Source: Albidovulum sp. (GTDB taxonomy: Bacteria > Pseudomonadota > Alphaproteobacteria > Rhodobacterales > Rhodobacteraceae). From it: DNA of 64,000 bases. Numbering within the stretch: the first letter of the stretch is position 1; each line of letters begins with the position of its first letter. Positions 23,939-32,743 of this stretch are shown here, piece by piece. The stretch lies in the NCBI GenBank assembly GCA_020637635.1, contig JACKKB010000011.1, positions 62,001 through 126,000 of the forward strand, given 5' to 3'. A program made the position numbers and the translations under genes. Below the pieces are notes generated by a model. The model searched no databases and had not been told where the DNA came from. It saw nothing but the letters and a program-made list of their open reading frames with translations.

Positions 23939-24904
23939 TCAGAGGAATGCGCCGGTGGCAAGAAACAGCGCAATCAAAAGGCCGGTATCGCGGTTGGAAA
24001 GAAAGAGCCGGTGACACACCGCCGGATCGTCGATGTCGAGCCGGCGCATCTGCCACAGGAGGTGCCACCCCGCCGCCCAGGGCGCGGCAAGTGCGACGGC
24101 AAGCTGCAGGGGCCGGCCATTGCCGACGAGCGCGATCAGGATTGCCGTGGCAAGCAGTGTCACCGTGGCGACCAGGAAGAGACCGAGCCACTTGGCGGTC
24201 GCGGCGCCGAAGAGCCGGGCAGTGGACTTCACCCCGATGAGCGCGTCGTCTTCCTTGTCCTGATGAGCATAGATTGTGTCGTAGAACAGCGTCCAGGCGA
24301 TGCCCGCGGCATAGAGGAAGAGGGCCGGCAGGCCGAGACGCCCGCCATGCGCGGTGTAGGCGAGCAGCGCGCCCCAGTTGAAGGCGAGGCCCAGAAAGAC
24401 CTGCGGCCACCAGGTAAAGCGCTTGGCGAAGGGATAGATCGCGACCAGCACGAGCGAGGAGAGGCCGAGCAGGATGGCGGCCCAGTTGAAGGTCATGAGG
24501 ATCGCGCCCGCCAGCGCCATCTGCACCGCCATCCAGATCAGCGCCCGGCGCACCGTCACCTGTCCCGAGGGTATCGGGCGCGAGCGGGTCCGTGCCACGG
24601 CGGCGTCGAAGTCGCGGTCGGTGATGTCGTTCCAGGTGCAGCCGGCGCCCCGCATCAGCCAGGCACCCGCCGCGCAGCCGAGCCAGATCCAGGCATCTCC
24701 CGGCCGCCAGCCGGTCTCGGCCGCGCCAAGCGCGAGCCCCCACCAGCAGGGCAGGAGCAGCAGCCAGGTGCCGATCGGCCGGTCGGCGCGGCTCAGGCGC
24801 AGATAAGGGCGCGTCAGCTCCGGTGCGAGGCGGTCGACCCAGTTGCCAAGCGCGGCGTCGGCGACGGTGCCCTGCGGCTCTGGCGTTCGGTCGGACGCGC
24901 CCAT
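23939..24904 (-). CDS. ubiA: 4-hydroxybenzoate polyprenyltransferase
   Basis: The 321-residue integral membrane protein has the UbiA aspartate-rich motif GCTWNDITDRDFDAAVARTRSRP at about residue 85 and the second one, YDTIYAHQDKEDD, near 210. Eight or nine membrane helices surround these. It attaches the polyprenyl tail to 4-hydroxybenzoate in ubiquinone synthesis. The start at the complement of 24904 is adjacent to the divergent rsmE start, so each promoter must lie inside the other gene. Confidence 0.95.
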   Translation of the reverse strand: MGASDRTPEPQGTVADAALGNWVDRLAPELTRPYLRLSRADRPIGTWLLLLPCWWGLALGAAETGWRPGDAWIWLGCAAGAWLMRGAGCTWNDITDRDFDAAVARTRSRPIPSGQVTVRRALIWMAVQMALAGAILMTFNWAAILLGLSSLVLVAIYPFAKRFTWWPQVFLGLAFNWGALLAYTAHGGRLGLPALFLYAAGIAWTLFYDTIYAHQDKEDDALIGVKSTARLFGAATAKWLGLFLVATVTLLATAILIALVGNGRPLQLAVALAAPWAAGWHLLWQMRRLDIDDPAVCHRLFLSNRDTGLLIALFLATGAFL

Positions 24905-24916
24905 ATGGTCGGCCTC

Positions 24917-25642
24917 ATGGCGGCTGCGAAGATCAGACTCTGTGTAGACCAGCCCCTTGGGCCGGGGCAATCGGTTCCCTTGTCCGTGGCGCAGGCGCAT
25001 TACCTTTTCGGTGTGATGCGCACGGGCGAGGGCAGCGCGGTTCTGGTCTTCAACGGCCGCGACGGCGAGTGGCTGGCCGAGGTGTCCGAAGCGGGACGGG
25101 GGCGCGGCGCGCTCGCCTGCCGCAGGCGCGTCCGGCCGCAGGTGGCCGGTCCGGATCTGTGGCTCCTTTTCGCGCCGGTGAAGAAGGCGCGCACCGATTT
25201 CATCGTCGAAAAGGCGGTGGAGCTTGGCGTGGCGCGGATCCTTCCCGTTCTGACCGAGCGCACCAATTCCGAACGGTTTCGCCGCGACAAGGCCGAGGCG
25301 CATGTGCGCGAGGCGGCCGAGCAATGCGGCGCGCTCTGCCTGCCCGAGGTGGCTGAGGCTGCACCGCTTGACCGCGTTCTGGCGGGCTGGGATCCGTCAC
25401 GGCACATCCTCTGGGCCGACGAGGCGGAGGCCGGCGCCGCGGTCACGCTTGCGGCCTTGCCGGATGGGCCGGGCGCGGTTCTGGTCGGCCCCGAGGGTGG
25501 CTTCTCCGGCGTCGAACGCGCGCGACTTGGCACGCTGCCCTTCGTCCACGCGGTCGCCCTTGGCCCGCGGATCCTGCGCGCCGAGACCGCCGCGCTTGCC
25601 GCGCTCACGCTCTGGCAGGCGGCGCGCGGAGACTGGCGATGA
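24917..25642 (+). CDS. rsmE: 16S rRNA (uracil-1498-N3)-methyltransferase
   Basis: The 241-residue SPOUT-fold enzyme has FAPVKKARTDFIVEKAVELGV, then RTNSERF, and the knot region VLVGPEGGFSGVE with GPRILRAETA. It methylates U1498 of 16S rRNA using SAM. I start it at the ATG at 24917 (MAAAKIRL); an in-frame ATG at 24905 would touch the ubiA start. The order ubiA | rsmE ... gshA is common in alphaproteobacteria. Its stop overlaps the next gene by 4 bases. Confidence 0.94.
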   Translation: MAAAKIRLCVDQPLGPGQSVPLSVAQAHYLFGVMRTGEGSAVLVFNGRDGEWLAEVSEAGRGRGALACRRRVRPQVAGPDLWLLFAPVKKARTDFIVEKAVELGVARILPVLTERTNSERFRRDKAEAHVREAAEQCGALCLPEVAEAAPLDRVLAGWDPSRHILWADEAEAGAAVTLAALPDGPGAVLVGPEGGFSGVERARLGTLPFVHAVALGPRILRAETAALAALTLWQAARGDWR

Positions 25643-26205
25643 GTAGGCGCGAGGCGAATTTCGAGGAGGCCGGCGCGATCGCCGACCTCCTTGCCCGTCA
25701 TGCCGACTGGGCGATGTTTCCGCTCGGCAATCTGCTCAGCTACGGCATGGGCCGCGACGGGCGCTTACAGATGCGCTTCTTCGTGCACGGTGCGCGGGGA
25801 GAGATCGCCGCGGCTGTAGGTCTCAGCGCGCTCGGGATGATCCTGCCGGTGCTGCCGGATGGGTTGCCGGTTTCGGGGCCGCGAGTGTTCCGCAGTCTTG
25901 CCCGCGCGCCGAAGGGCGAGACGGTTCAGGGCGTGATCGGACGGAGCGACCGGGCGCGGCCGCTCATCGCCGCGCTTGACCTGCCGGCGGATGCAGTCCT
26001 GCAGGACGGCGACGAACCCGCCTTCGCGCTCGAGCTCGACCGGCTGCGCCTGCCCTCGGACGACGCCTGTCGGCTGCAGCGCCCGGGCGCCGCCGAAAGG
26101 CCGCTCCCGATCGACTGGCGCGAGGCCTACGGCATCGAGATCCTTGCGCGCGAGGCCGCGGAGGCGATGTTCTTCCTTTCGCGGCCGGTCAGGATCGGGT
26201 CATGA
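25639..26205 (+). CDS. GNAT-like protein lacking the acetyl-CoA domain (truncated)
   Basis: The 188 residues begin like a two-part GNAT protein: ADLLARHADWAMFPLGNLLSYGM, then a VQGVIGRSDRARPLIAAL segment. The chain ends soon after WREAYGIEIL, just where the catalytic GNAT half with its RxxGxG/A loop should start. The remaining 20 residues are unlike that domain. It overlaps rsmE upstream and the 26202 gene downstream by 4 bases each. It may be a decayed acetyltransferase or an N-terminal domain kept for binding only. Confidence 0.6.
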   Translation: MSRREANFEEAGAIADLLARHADWAMFPLGNLLSYGMGRDGRLQMRFFVHGARGEIAAAVGLSALGMILPVLPDGLPVSGPRVFRSLARAPKGETVQGVIGRSDRARPLIAALDLPADAVLQDGDEPAFALELDRLRLPSDDACRLQRPGAAERPLPIDWREAYGIEILAREAAEAMFFLSRPVRIGS

Positions 26206-26741
26206 GCTTTGTGCGCCCCGAACTGGCCGCCCGGCTCGGACGCTGGCGCGAGCTTGCCGCGGCGGCGGTCGTGGCGCTTGCCGGATTCGGCCTGCTGCGT
26301 CTGGGCGGCTACGTCTTCGTGCCGCTCGGTCTCGCGGTGCTGGCGCTGGCGGCGGGCTGGGCCACCATCGCGGTGCGACGGCTGCGGTTCCTGCGCGCCG
26401 TGGCCGCGCCCGGCGTGGTCGAGGTGGACGAGGGGCAGGTGGGCTATTTCGGCCCCGCGTTCGGCGGCTTCGTGGCACTTGCCGATCTGGCCGAACTCAG
26501 GCTCACCGATCTTCACGGAGCGCGTCAGTGGCGGCTGCGCACGCAGGGCGGCGAGGTGCTTCTGATCCCGGTCGATGCGGCCGGGGCGGACAAGCTCTAC
26601 GATGCCTTCTCGGCCTTGCCGGGGATCGACATGGCGCGGCTCGCCGACGCGCTCGACGCCGGCATGGCGACGCTGCCGCTCTGGCGGCGCGACCGCGCGC
26701 TCGGGCGGGGGGGCGCCGCTGCGCATCACGAAAAGTCATGA
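26202..26741 (+). CDS. Hypothetical membrane protein with PH-like C-terminal domain
   Basis: The 179-residue protein has two membrane helices (about residues 18-36 and 40-58). A soluble beta-rich domain follows, with VVEVDEGQVGYFGPAFGG, LADLAELRLTD and GGEVLLIPVDAAG. That resembles the bacterial PH-like domains placed after two helices. A Ser/His-ended tail closes it. No function is known to me. It is coupled by overlap to the truncated GNAT gene and precedes gshA by 97 bases. Confidence 0.7.
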   Translation: MSFVRPELAARLGRWRELAAAAVVALAGFGLLRLGGYVFVPLGLAVLALAAGWATIAVRRLRFLRAVAAPGVVEVDEGQVGYFGPAFGGFVALADLAELRLTDLHGARQWRLRTQGGEVLLIPVDAAGADKLYDAFSALPGIDMARLADALDAGMATLPLWRRDRALGRGGAAAHHEKS

Positions 26742-26838
26742 CGGGCCGGGTGCATTCGCGCCCCCCGGTCTTGACTCGCCGGCCCCGTCGCTTCACCTCT
26801 ATGCGCCTCTGAAACAAGCGAGCGAAGTGGCGCGCCCC

Positions 26839-28209
26839 ATGTCCATTCCCCAGTCCGGTGGCGGGCCCATCGAACGCTACGAACAACTTGCCGAATACAT
26901 GGAATCCGGCTGCAAGCCGACGGCCGATTGGCGTATCGGCACCGAGCACGAGAAGTTCGGCTATTGCCGCGACACCCTGATGCCCCTGCCATATGACGGC
27001 GCGCGCTCGATCCGCGCCATGCTCGAGGGGTTGCGCGACCGCTATGACTGGGCGCCGGTGCTGGAGCAGGGCAACATCATCGGCCTGACCAAGGGGGCCG
27101 CCAACGTGAGCCTCGAACCGGGCGGACAGCTGGAGCTTTCCGGTGCGCCGCTCGAGACGATCCACCAGACCTGCGACGAGGTGAACGAACACCTGCGCGA
27201 GGTCCACAGCGTCGCCGACGAGATCGGCGCGCGGTTCATCGGCCTCGGTGCCGCGCCGATCTGGCGCCACGAGGACATGCCGATGATGCCGAAGGGGCGA
27301 TATCGGCTGATGAACAGCTACATGGACCGCGTCGGCACCATGGGCAAGACGATGATGTACCGGACCTGCACGGTTCAGGTGAACCTCGACTTCGCCTCCG
27401 AGGCGGACATGGTCAGGAAGTTCCGCGTGGCGCTGGCGCTGCAGCCCGTCGCGACCGCGCTCTTCGCCAATTCGCCGTTCCTCGATGGCAAGCCGAACGG
27501 CCGCAAGAGCTGGCGCAGCCATATCTGGCAGAACCTCGATCCGGCTCGAACCGGGATGCTGCCATTCGTCTTCGAGGATGGCATGGGCTTCGAGCGCTAT
27601 GTCGACTTCGCGCTCGATGTGCCGATGTATTTCGTCTATCGGGACGGGGCATATGTCGATGCGCTCGGTCAGAGTTTTCGGGATTTCCTGAAGGGCGAGC
27701 TGCCGGCGTTGCCGGGCGAGAAGCCGACGCTCAGCGACTGGGCCGACCATCTGACGACGATCTTCCCCGAGGCGCGGATCAAGAAATACATGGAGATGCG
27801 CGGCGCCGACGGCGGGCCGTGGCGGCGGCTCTGCGCGTTGCCGGCCTTCTGGGTCGGGCTGCTCTATGACCGGGGGGCACTCGATGCCGCCTGGGATCTC
27901 GTCAAGGGCTGGAGCGCCGAGACCCGCGAGGGATTGCGTGCCGCGGCTTCGCTCGACGCGCTGCAGGCCGAGGCCGGCGGCATCCGCATGATCGAGCTTG
28001 CGAGCGAGGTGCTGAAGATATCCGAGGCGGGGCTGAAGGCGCGGGCGCGCCCCGGCGCCGGCGGTCTGGTGCCGGACGAGACTCATTTCCTCAATGCGCT
28101 GCAGGAGAGCGTCGAGAGCGGCAAAGTGCCTGCCGACGAGCTTCTCGAGCGCTACCACGGCGACTGGAAGGGCGACCTGACGCGGATCTACGCCGACTTC
28201 AGCTACTGA
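26839..28209 (+). CDS. gshA: Glutamate--cysteine ligase
   Basis: The enzyme makes gamma-glutamylcysteine, the first step of glutathione synthesis. The 456 residues match the plant/alphaproteobacterial class: DWRIGTEHEKFGY near the N terminus, LEQGNIIGLTKGAANVSLEPGGQLELSGA, MYRTCTVQVNLDF, and PFVFEDGMGFERY. The ATG at 26839 lies after GAAGTGGCGCGCCCC, a weak ribosome-binding site; the frame is open upstream but without family similarity. It converges with plsY across 9 bases. Confidence 0.95.
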   Translation: MSIPQSGGGPIERYEQLAEYMESGCKPTADWRIGTEHEKFGYCRDTLMPLPYDGARSIRAMLEGLRDRYDWAPVLEQGNIIGLTKGAANVSLEPGGQLELSGAPLETIHQTCDEVNEHLREVHSVADEIGARFIGLGAAPIWRHEDMPMMPKGRYRLMNSYMDRVGTMGKTMMYRTCTVQVNLDFASEADMVRKFRVALALQPVATALFANSPFLDGKPNGRKSWRSHIWQNLDPARTGMLPFVFEDGMGFERYVDFALDVPMYFVYRDGAYVDALGQSFRDFLKGELPALPGEKPTLSDWADHLTTIFPEARIKKYMEMRGADGGPWRRLCALPAFWVGLLYDRGALDAAWDLVKGWSAETREGLRAAASLDALQAEAGGIRMIELASEVLKISEAGLKARARPGAGGLVPDETHFLNALQESVESGKVPADELLERYHGDWKGDLTRIYADFSY

Positions 28210-28218
28210 GCGTGCGCG

Positions 28219-28827
28219 CTACTCCTTGGCGCCGATCTTCGGTTCGGTCCGCGCCTTCAGCCGTTCGATGTTGGGCAGGTGCTTCCAATAGACGAAGGTC
28301 GCCATCAGGACCGTGACCCAGACCGTGTGCCCGTAGCCGAGAAATCCGGCCCAGATGGCCGCGAGCGCGGCGGCGACCAGCGCCGAGAGCGAGGAATAGC
28401 GGCTGGCGATCGCGGTCACGAGCCAGGTCGCGCAGGCGGCGAGCCCCGCCGGCCAGGCCAGTGCGAGCAGCGTTCCGAGGAAGGTCGCGACACCCTTGCC
28501 GCCACGAAACTTCAGCCAGACCGGGAAGAGGTGGCCGAGGAAGGCGGCAAGGCCGGCCAGTTGCGCCGCGTCCTCGCCGGCGAAGGCGCGCGCCGCCAGC
28601 ACCGCCGCGCCGCCCTTGGCGCCGTCGAGGAGGAGCGTCGCGAGGGCTGCGGGCTTGTTGCCGGTCCGCAGCACGTTTGTGGCGCCGATGTTGCCCGAGC
28701 CGATCCGGCGCAGGTCGCCGAGCCCGAGCAGGCGCGTGACGATCACGCCGAAGGGGATCGAGCCGAAGAGATAGCCGAGGATCGCGGCCATGAGGAGCGC
28801 GCCTGCGCCGCTCGTGAGTTCCGGCAT
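28219..28827 (-). CDS. plsY: Glycerol-3-phosphate acyltransferase PlsY
   Basis: The 202-residue integral membrane enzyme has the three PlsY motifs: SIPFGVIVTRLLG with GSGNIGATNVLRTGNK, the DGAKGGAAVLAAR loop, and HLFPVWLKFRGGKGVAT. It transfers acyl from acyl-phosphate to glycerol 3-phosphate, making lysophosphatidic acid for phospholipids. It starts just one base past the stop of the dihydroorotase-like gene on the minus strand and is probably cotranscribed with pyrB and that gene. Confidence 0.95.
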   Translation of the reverse strand: MPELTSGAGALLMAAILGYLFGSIPFGVIVTRLLGLGDLRRIGSGNIGATNVLRTGNKPAALATLLLDGAKGGAAVLAARAFAGEDAAQLAGLAAFLGHLFPVWLKFRGGKGVATFLGTLLALAWPAGLAACATWLVTAIASRYSSLSALVAAALAAIWAGFLGYGHTVWVTVLMATFVYWKHLPNIERLKARTEPKIGAKE

Positions 28828-28828
28828 G

Positions 28829-30121
28829 TCAGTCTCCCGCGGTGAAGATGCGCTTGCCTGCGACCCAGGTGCCTAGCACGCGTCCTTCCATCCGCTGGCC
28901 GTCGAAGGGCGTGTTCTTCGATTTCGAGCGGAGCGTGGAGCGGTCGAGAAGGAACGGGGCGTCGGGATCGAACAGGACGAGATCGGCCGGGGCACCGACG
29001 GCGAGCCGCCCCTGCGGCAGGCCGAGGCGTCTGGCGGGGTTGAGCGCCATCGCCCGGAAAAGCTGCGGCAGCGTGAGGTGGCCCGCATGGCAGAGCCGCA
29101 TCGCCGCCGGCAACAGGGTCTCGAGCGCGACGGCACCGGAGGCCGCGTCCTCGAAGGGCAGGCGCTTCGATTCCTCGTCCTGCGGCGTGTGCATCGACGA
29201 GATGATGTCGATGAGGCCCGAGGCCACCGCCTCGACCACCGCGAGCCGGTCGTCTTCGCTGCGCAGGGGCGGCTTGACCTTGAAGAAGGTGCGGTAGTCG
29301 CCGACATCGAATTCGTTCAAGGTCAGGTGGTGGATCGAGGTGCCCGCCGTCACGTCGAAGCCGTGGCGCTTCGCGCGTTCCAGGGGCGGCAGGGCGCGGG
29401 CGGTGGTGATCTGGTCGAAGTGGTATTTCGCCCCGGTCATCTCGACCAGCCCCATGTCGCGGTCGAAGCCGATGCGCTCGGCCATCGGCGAGACGCCGGG
29501 CAGGCCGCGCAGGCTGGCGAACTTGCCCGAAGTGGTGGCCGCCCCCGCCGACAGCCCCGGTTCCTGCGGGTGGCCCATGACGAGCGCGCCGAGCGACTTC
29601 GCATAGGTCAGGGCGCGGGACAGCACGCGGGTATCGGTCACGACATGGTCGCAATCGGTGAAGGCGACGGCGCCGGCGTCGATCAGAAAGCCGATCTCGG
29701 TCATCTCGCGCCCCTCGCGCCCCTTGGTCAGCGCGGCCATGTGGCGGATGCGCACGGGGCTTGCCTCCGCCGCGCGGCGGGTGACGAATTCGAGCGTCTC
29801 GGGCGTGTCGATGCAGGTCGCGGTATCGGGCCGCGCGATGATCGTGGTGACACCGCCCGCCGCCGCCGCCAGACCGGCCGAGCGGAACGATTCCTTGTGC
29901 CGCTCGCCCGGCTCGCCGACCTTGACGCCAAGGTCGACGATGCCGGGGGCGAGGCATTTGCCCTTGCAGTCGATGACCTTCCCCGCGGGGAAGACGTCAG
30001 TTGTTTCAAGGGGTTGCGTTAAGACTTCGGTAATCTTTCCGTCCGCGACGACGAGCGCGCCGAGAGTTTCGGTGAGCGCATCGGGGTCGATCAGGCGGGC
30101 GTTGGTGAGGAGGGTGGTCAT
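28829..30121 (-). CDS. Dihydroorotase-like protein lacking metal ligands (PyrC'/PyrX type)
   Basis: The 430-residue protein is a class I dihydroorotase homolog by length and overall pattern (LAPGIVDL, GEPGERHKES, AAAGGVTT, NPARRLGLPQG). The catalytic HxH that normally follows IVD is replaced by GVK (Gly65, Lys67), and the late DHAP motif reads SSMHTP, so the aspartate is also lost. It should not bind the usual zinc pair. Such inactive PyrC' partners are known to stabilise aspartate carbamoyltransferase in pseudomonads and other bacteria. It directly follows pyrB, supporting that role. A true dihydroorotase should be encoded elsewhere. Confidence 0.85.
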   Translation of the reverse strand: MTTLLTNARLIDPDALTETLGALVVADGKITEVLTQPLETTDVFPAGKVIDCKGKCLAPGIVDLGVKVGEPGERHKESFRSAGLAAAAGGVTTIIARPDTATCIDTPETLEFVTRRAAEASPVRIRHMAALTKGREGREMTEIGFLIDAGAVAFTDCDHVVTDTRVLSRALTYAKSLGALVMGHPQEPGLSAGAATTSGKFASLRGLPGVSPMAERIGFDRDMGLVEMTGAKYHFDQITTARALPPLERAKRHGFDVTAGTSIHHLTLNEFDVGDYRTFFKVKPPLRSEDDRLAVVEAVASGLIDIISSMHTPQDEESKRLPFEDAASGAVALETLLPAAMRLCHAGHLTLPQLFRAMALNPARRLGLPQGRLAVGAPADLVLFDPDAPFLLDRSTLRSKSKNTPFDGQRMEGRVLGTWVAGKRIFTAGD

Positions 30122-30245
30122 TTCGGATGCAACCTTGTCCTTCCCGGTCCGCTCGCGGACCGGACCGCGTCCGCCCGCCCCCAGGCGGGCGCGGTTCCCG
30201 CTCCCGCCTCGGTCGGTCGCGGTCGTCTGTCGTGACAGGAGCCAC

Positions 30246-31208
30246 TCACACCATCACCCCCACCGCCTGCCGTCCGCGTTCCGCCCGCAGGTTCCGCGCG
30301 AGCAGGTCCATGCAGGCCATGCGCACGGCGACGCCCATCTCCACCTGGTCCTGGATGACGGAGCGGTTGATGTCGTCGGCAAGCTCCCCGTCGATCTCCA
30401 CGCCGCGGTTCATCGGGCCGGGATGCATGACGATGGCGTCGGCTTTGGCGTGGGCCAGCTTTTCCGCATCAAGGCCGTAGCGGTGGTAGTATTCCCGCTC
30501 CGAAGGGATGAAACCGCCGTCCATCCGTTCCTTCTGAAGCCTGAGCATCATCACCACGTCGCAGTCCTTCAGCCCCTCGCGCATGTCGTCGAAGACCTCG
30601 CAGCCGAGGTCGCGGACGCCCGCGGGCATCAGCGTCGGCGGGGCGATCAGGCGGATGCGGTTTTCCATCTTGCCAAGCAGGATGAGGTTCGACCGGGCGA
30701 CGCGGCTGTGCGCGATATCGCCGCAGATGGCGACCGTCAGGCGCTGGATGCGGCCCTTGGCGCGGCGGATGGTGAGCGCGTCGAGAAGCGCCTGCGTCGG
30801 GTGTTCGTGGCGGCCGTCGCCGGCATTCAGGACGGCGCCGTTGACCTTCTGCGCCAGAAGGTCGACGGCGCCCGAGGCGGGATGACGCACGACGAGCAGA
30901 TCGGGCCGCATCGCGTTCAGCGTGAGCGCCGTGTCGATCAGCGTCTCGCCCTTCTTCAGCGAGGAATGCTGCATCGCCATGTTCATCACGTCGGCGCCGA
31001 GCCGTTTGCCGGCCAGCTCGAACGAGGCCTGGGTGCGGGTCGAGGCCTCGAAGAACATGTTGATCTGGGTCATGCCGGCAAGCGCGTCGGCATGTTTCAC
31101 CGTGCGCTGGTTCAGTTCGACATATTTCTCGGCGAGATCGAGGACGGTGCGAATCTCCTCCGGGGCGAGGTGCTCGATGCCCAGAAGGTGACGCGCGCGG
31201 AATGTCAT
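30246..31208 (-). CDS. pyrB: Aspartate carbamoyltransferase catalytic subunit
   Basis: The 320-residue enzyme catalyses the committed step of pyrimidine synthesis, joining carbamoyl phosphate and aspartate. The carbamoyl phosphate loop STRTQASFE, the HPASGAVDL segment, GDGRHEHPTQALLD and MHPGPMNRGVEI are all present. It lies 124 bases upstream of the metal-less dihydroorotase gene. No regulatory subunit (pyrI) is present. Divergent from the uracil-DNA glycosylase gene across 133 bases. Confidence 0.96.
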   Translation of the reverse strand: MTFRARHLLGIEHLAPEEIRTVLDLAEKYVELNQRTVKHADALAGMTQINMFFEASTRTQASFELAGKRLGADVMNMAMQHSSLKKGETLIDTALTLNAMRPDLLVVRHPASGAVDLLAQKVNGAVLNAGDGRHEHPTQALLDALTIRRAKGRIQRLTVAICGDIAHSRVARSNLILLGKMENRIRLIAPPTLMPAGVRDLGCEVFDDMREGLKDCDVVMMLRLQKERMDGGFIPSEREYYHRYGLDAEKLAHAKADAIVMHPGPMNRGVEIDGELADDINRSVIQDQVEMGVAVRMACMDLLARNLRAERGRQAVGVMV

Positions 31209-31341
31209 GGTGGCTCCGGTCCCGTTTGCCGGTGCTTATGGCAAAGGACGGCCCGCGGGGCAATCGGTTTCCCCGTCGCTGGCCCCCGCAGGGGGGCGAT
31301 TGCCGTTTACCTCGATCGCGGCACGCCCTAGCTTGTGCGCC

Positions 31342-32142
31342 ATGGACAAAGCCGCCGCCCCGCTTGATTTCGAGACCGCCCGCGCCCTGCTCGAATGGCA
31401 GGCCGAGCTCGGTGCCGACGAGCCGATGCTGGAAGCGCCGGTGAACCGCTATGGGCTGGCAATCGAGGCGCCGAAGCCCGTGCGGGCGGTCGCAGGCACG
31501 GGCCAGGCCACCGCCCCGGCTGGTCCGGAACCGGTCGAAGATCCGCTGCAGCTGGCCGCGGAACTCGCGGGCGGCGCGACGGGGCTCGAGGATCTCGCGG
31601 CTCGGCAGGCGTCCTACGACCACTGTGCCCTGAAGCGCGGCGCCCGCAACTTCGTCTTTGCCGACGGCAACCCCGCAGCCCGCGTTCTCATCCTCGGCGA
31701 GGCGCCCGGGCGTGAGGAGGATATCGAGGGGCGGCCCTTCGTCGGCCGGGCGGGGCAGCTTCTTGACCGGATGTTCGCCGCGATCGGGCTCTCGCGCACC
31801 GCGCATCATCCCGAGGAGGCGCTCTACATCACCAATGTGATGCCCTGGCGCCCGCCACAGAACCGCGATCCCGAGCCGGCGGAGATCGCCATGATGCTGC
31901 CCTTCGTGAAGCGTCATGTGGACTTCGTGAACCCCGATGTGATCGTGCTGATGGGCAACACCTCCTGCTTCGCGGCGCTGGGCCGCAAGGGTATCCTGCG
32001 GCTGCGCGGCACCTGGGTCGAGGCCTTCGGCAAGCCCGCCATGCCGATGACCCACCCGGCCTATCTTCTGCGCAACCCGGCGGCCAAGCGCGAGGCCTGG
32101 GCGGATCTGCTGGAGATCAGGGCGCGGCTGGGGGGCGCGTGA
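31342..32142 (+). CDS. Uracil-DNA glycosylase family protein (family 4-like)
   Basis: The 266-residue protein has the family 4-type motifs GEAPGREEDIEGRPFVGRAGQLLD, ITNVMPWRPPQNR and the MTHPAYLLRNP substrate loop. It removes uracil from DNA. The N-terminal 90 residues are Ala/Pro/Glu-rich and probably disordered. The whole chain has only two cysteines (in DHCALKRG and NTSCF), whereas classical family 4 enzymes bind a 4Fe-4S cluster by four cysteines, so a cluster is unlikely here. The stop touches the next start. Confidence 0.87.
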   Translation: MDKAAAPLDFETARALLEWQAELGADEPMLEAPVNRYGLAIEAPKPVRAVAGTGQATAPAGPEPVEDPLQLAAELAGGATGLEDLAARQASYDHCALKRGARNFVFADGNPAARVLILGEAPGREEDIEGRPFVGRAGQLLDRMFAAIGLSRTAHHPEEALYITNVMPWRPPQNRDPEPAEIAMMLPFVKRHVDFVNPDVIVLMGNTSCFAALGRKGILRLRGTWVEAFGKPAMPMTHPAYLLRNPAAKREAWADLLEIRARLGGA

Positions 32143-32732
32143 TGCGGGTTCTCGCGTTCTCGGATCTTCACCTGGATATCGCCGCGCGGGACAGGATCCT
32201 TGCCGCGGCCGGGAATGCCGACCTGATCGTGGGGGCAGGGGATTTCGCCTCCCGCCGCGAGGGACTGGAGAGCTTCGTCGCCCCTTTCGGGGCGCTTGCC
32301 GGCAAGGCCGTCTTCGTCGCCGGAAACAACGAGACGGTGGACGAGTTGCGCGCCGCCACCCCCGTCCGGGTCCTGCACGGAGAGACCATAAGCATGGGCG
32401 GTCTTCGCATAGCCGGCCTCGGGGCGGCGGTGCCGCCGCTGCCGCCCCTGCCCTGGGCGTCGTTCGATCTGACCGAGGAGATGGCGACGCGGCTGCTCGA
32501 TGGCATCGAGACGGCCGACATCCTGATCTCGCATTCGCCGCCAAAGGGCGTCTGCGACCGTCATGCGCGGATCGGGCCGATCGGTTCGGACGCCGTTCTG
32601 GCCGCCGCCCGGCGGCTGGAGCCGCGCTACCTGCTTTGCGGGCATGTCCACGATGACTGGGGCGCCCGGGGGATGATCGGAGAGACCGAGGTGATGAATC
32701 TCGGCCCCCGCCCGACATGGATCGAAACCTGA
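32142..32732 (+). CDS. Metallophosphoesterase
   Basis: The 196-residue protein has the calcineurin-like metal motifs in order: FSDLHLD near residue 7, GAGDF near residue 33, GNNE near residue 60, SHSP and a final CGHVHDDWG. It is a small, complete single-domain phosphoesterase of unknown substrate. The start is the ATG at 32142, overlapping the glycosylase stop by one base; a GTG just before is possible. It is followed closely by moaB. Confidence 0.9.
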   Translation: MRVLAFSDLHLDIAARDRILAAAGNADLIVGAGDFASRREGLESFVAPFGALAGKAVFVAGNNETVDELRAATPVRVLHGETISMGGLRIAGLGAAVPPLPPLPWASFDLTEEMATRLLDGIETADILISHSPPKGVCDRHARIGPIGSDAVLAAARRLEPRYLLCGHVHDDWGARGMIGETEVMNLGPRPTWIET

Positions 32733-32743
32733 CGGAGCCGCGC

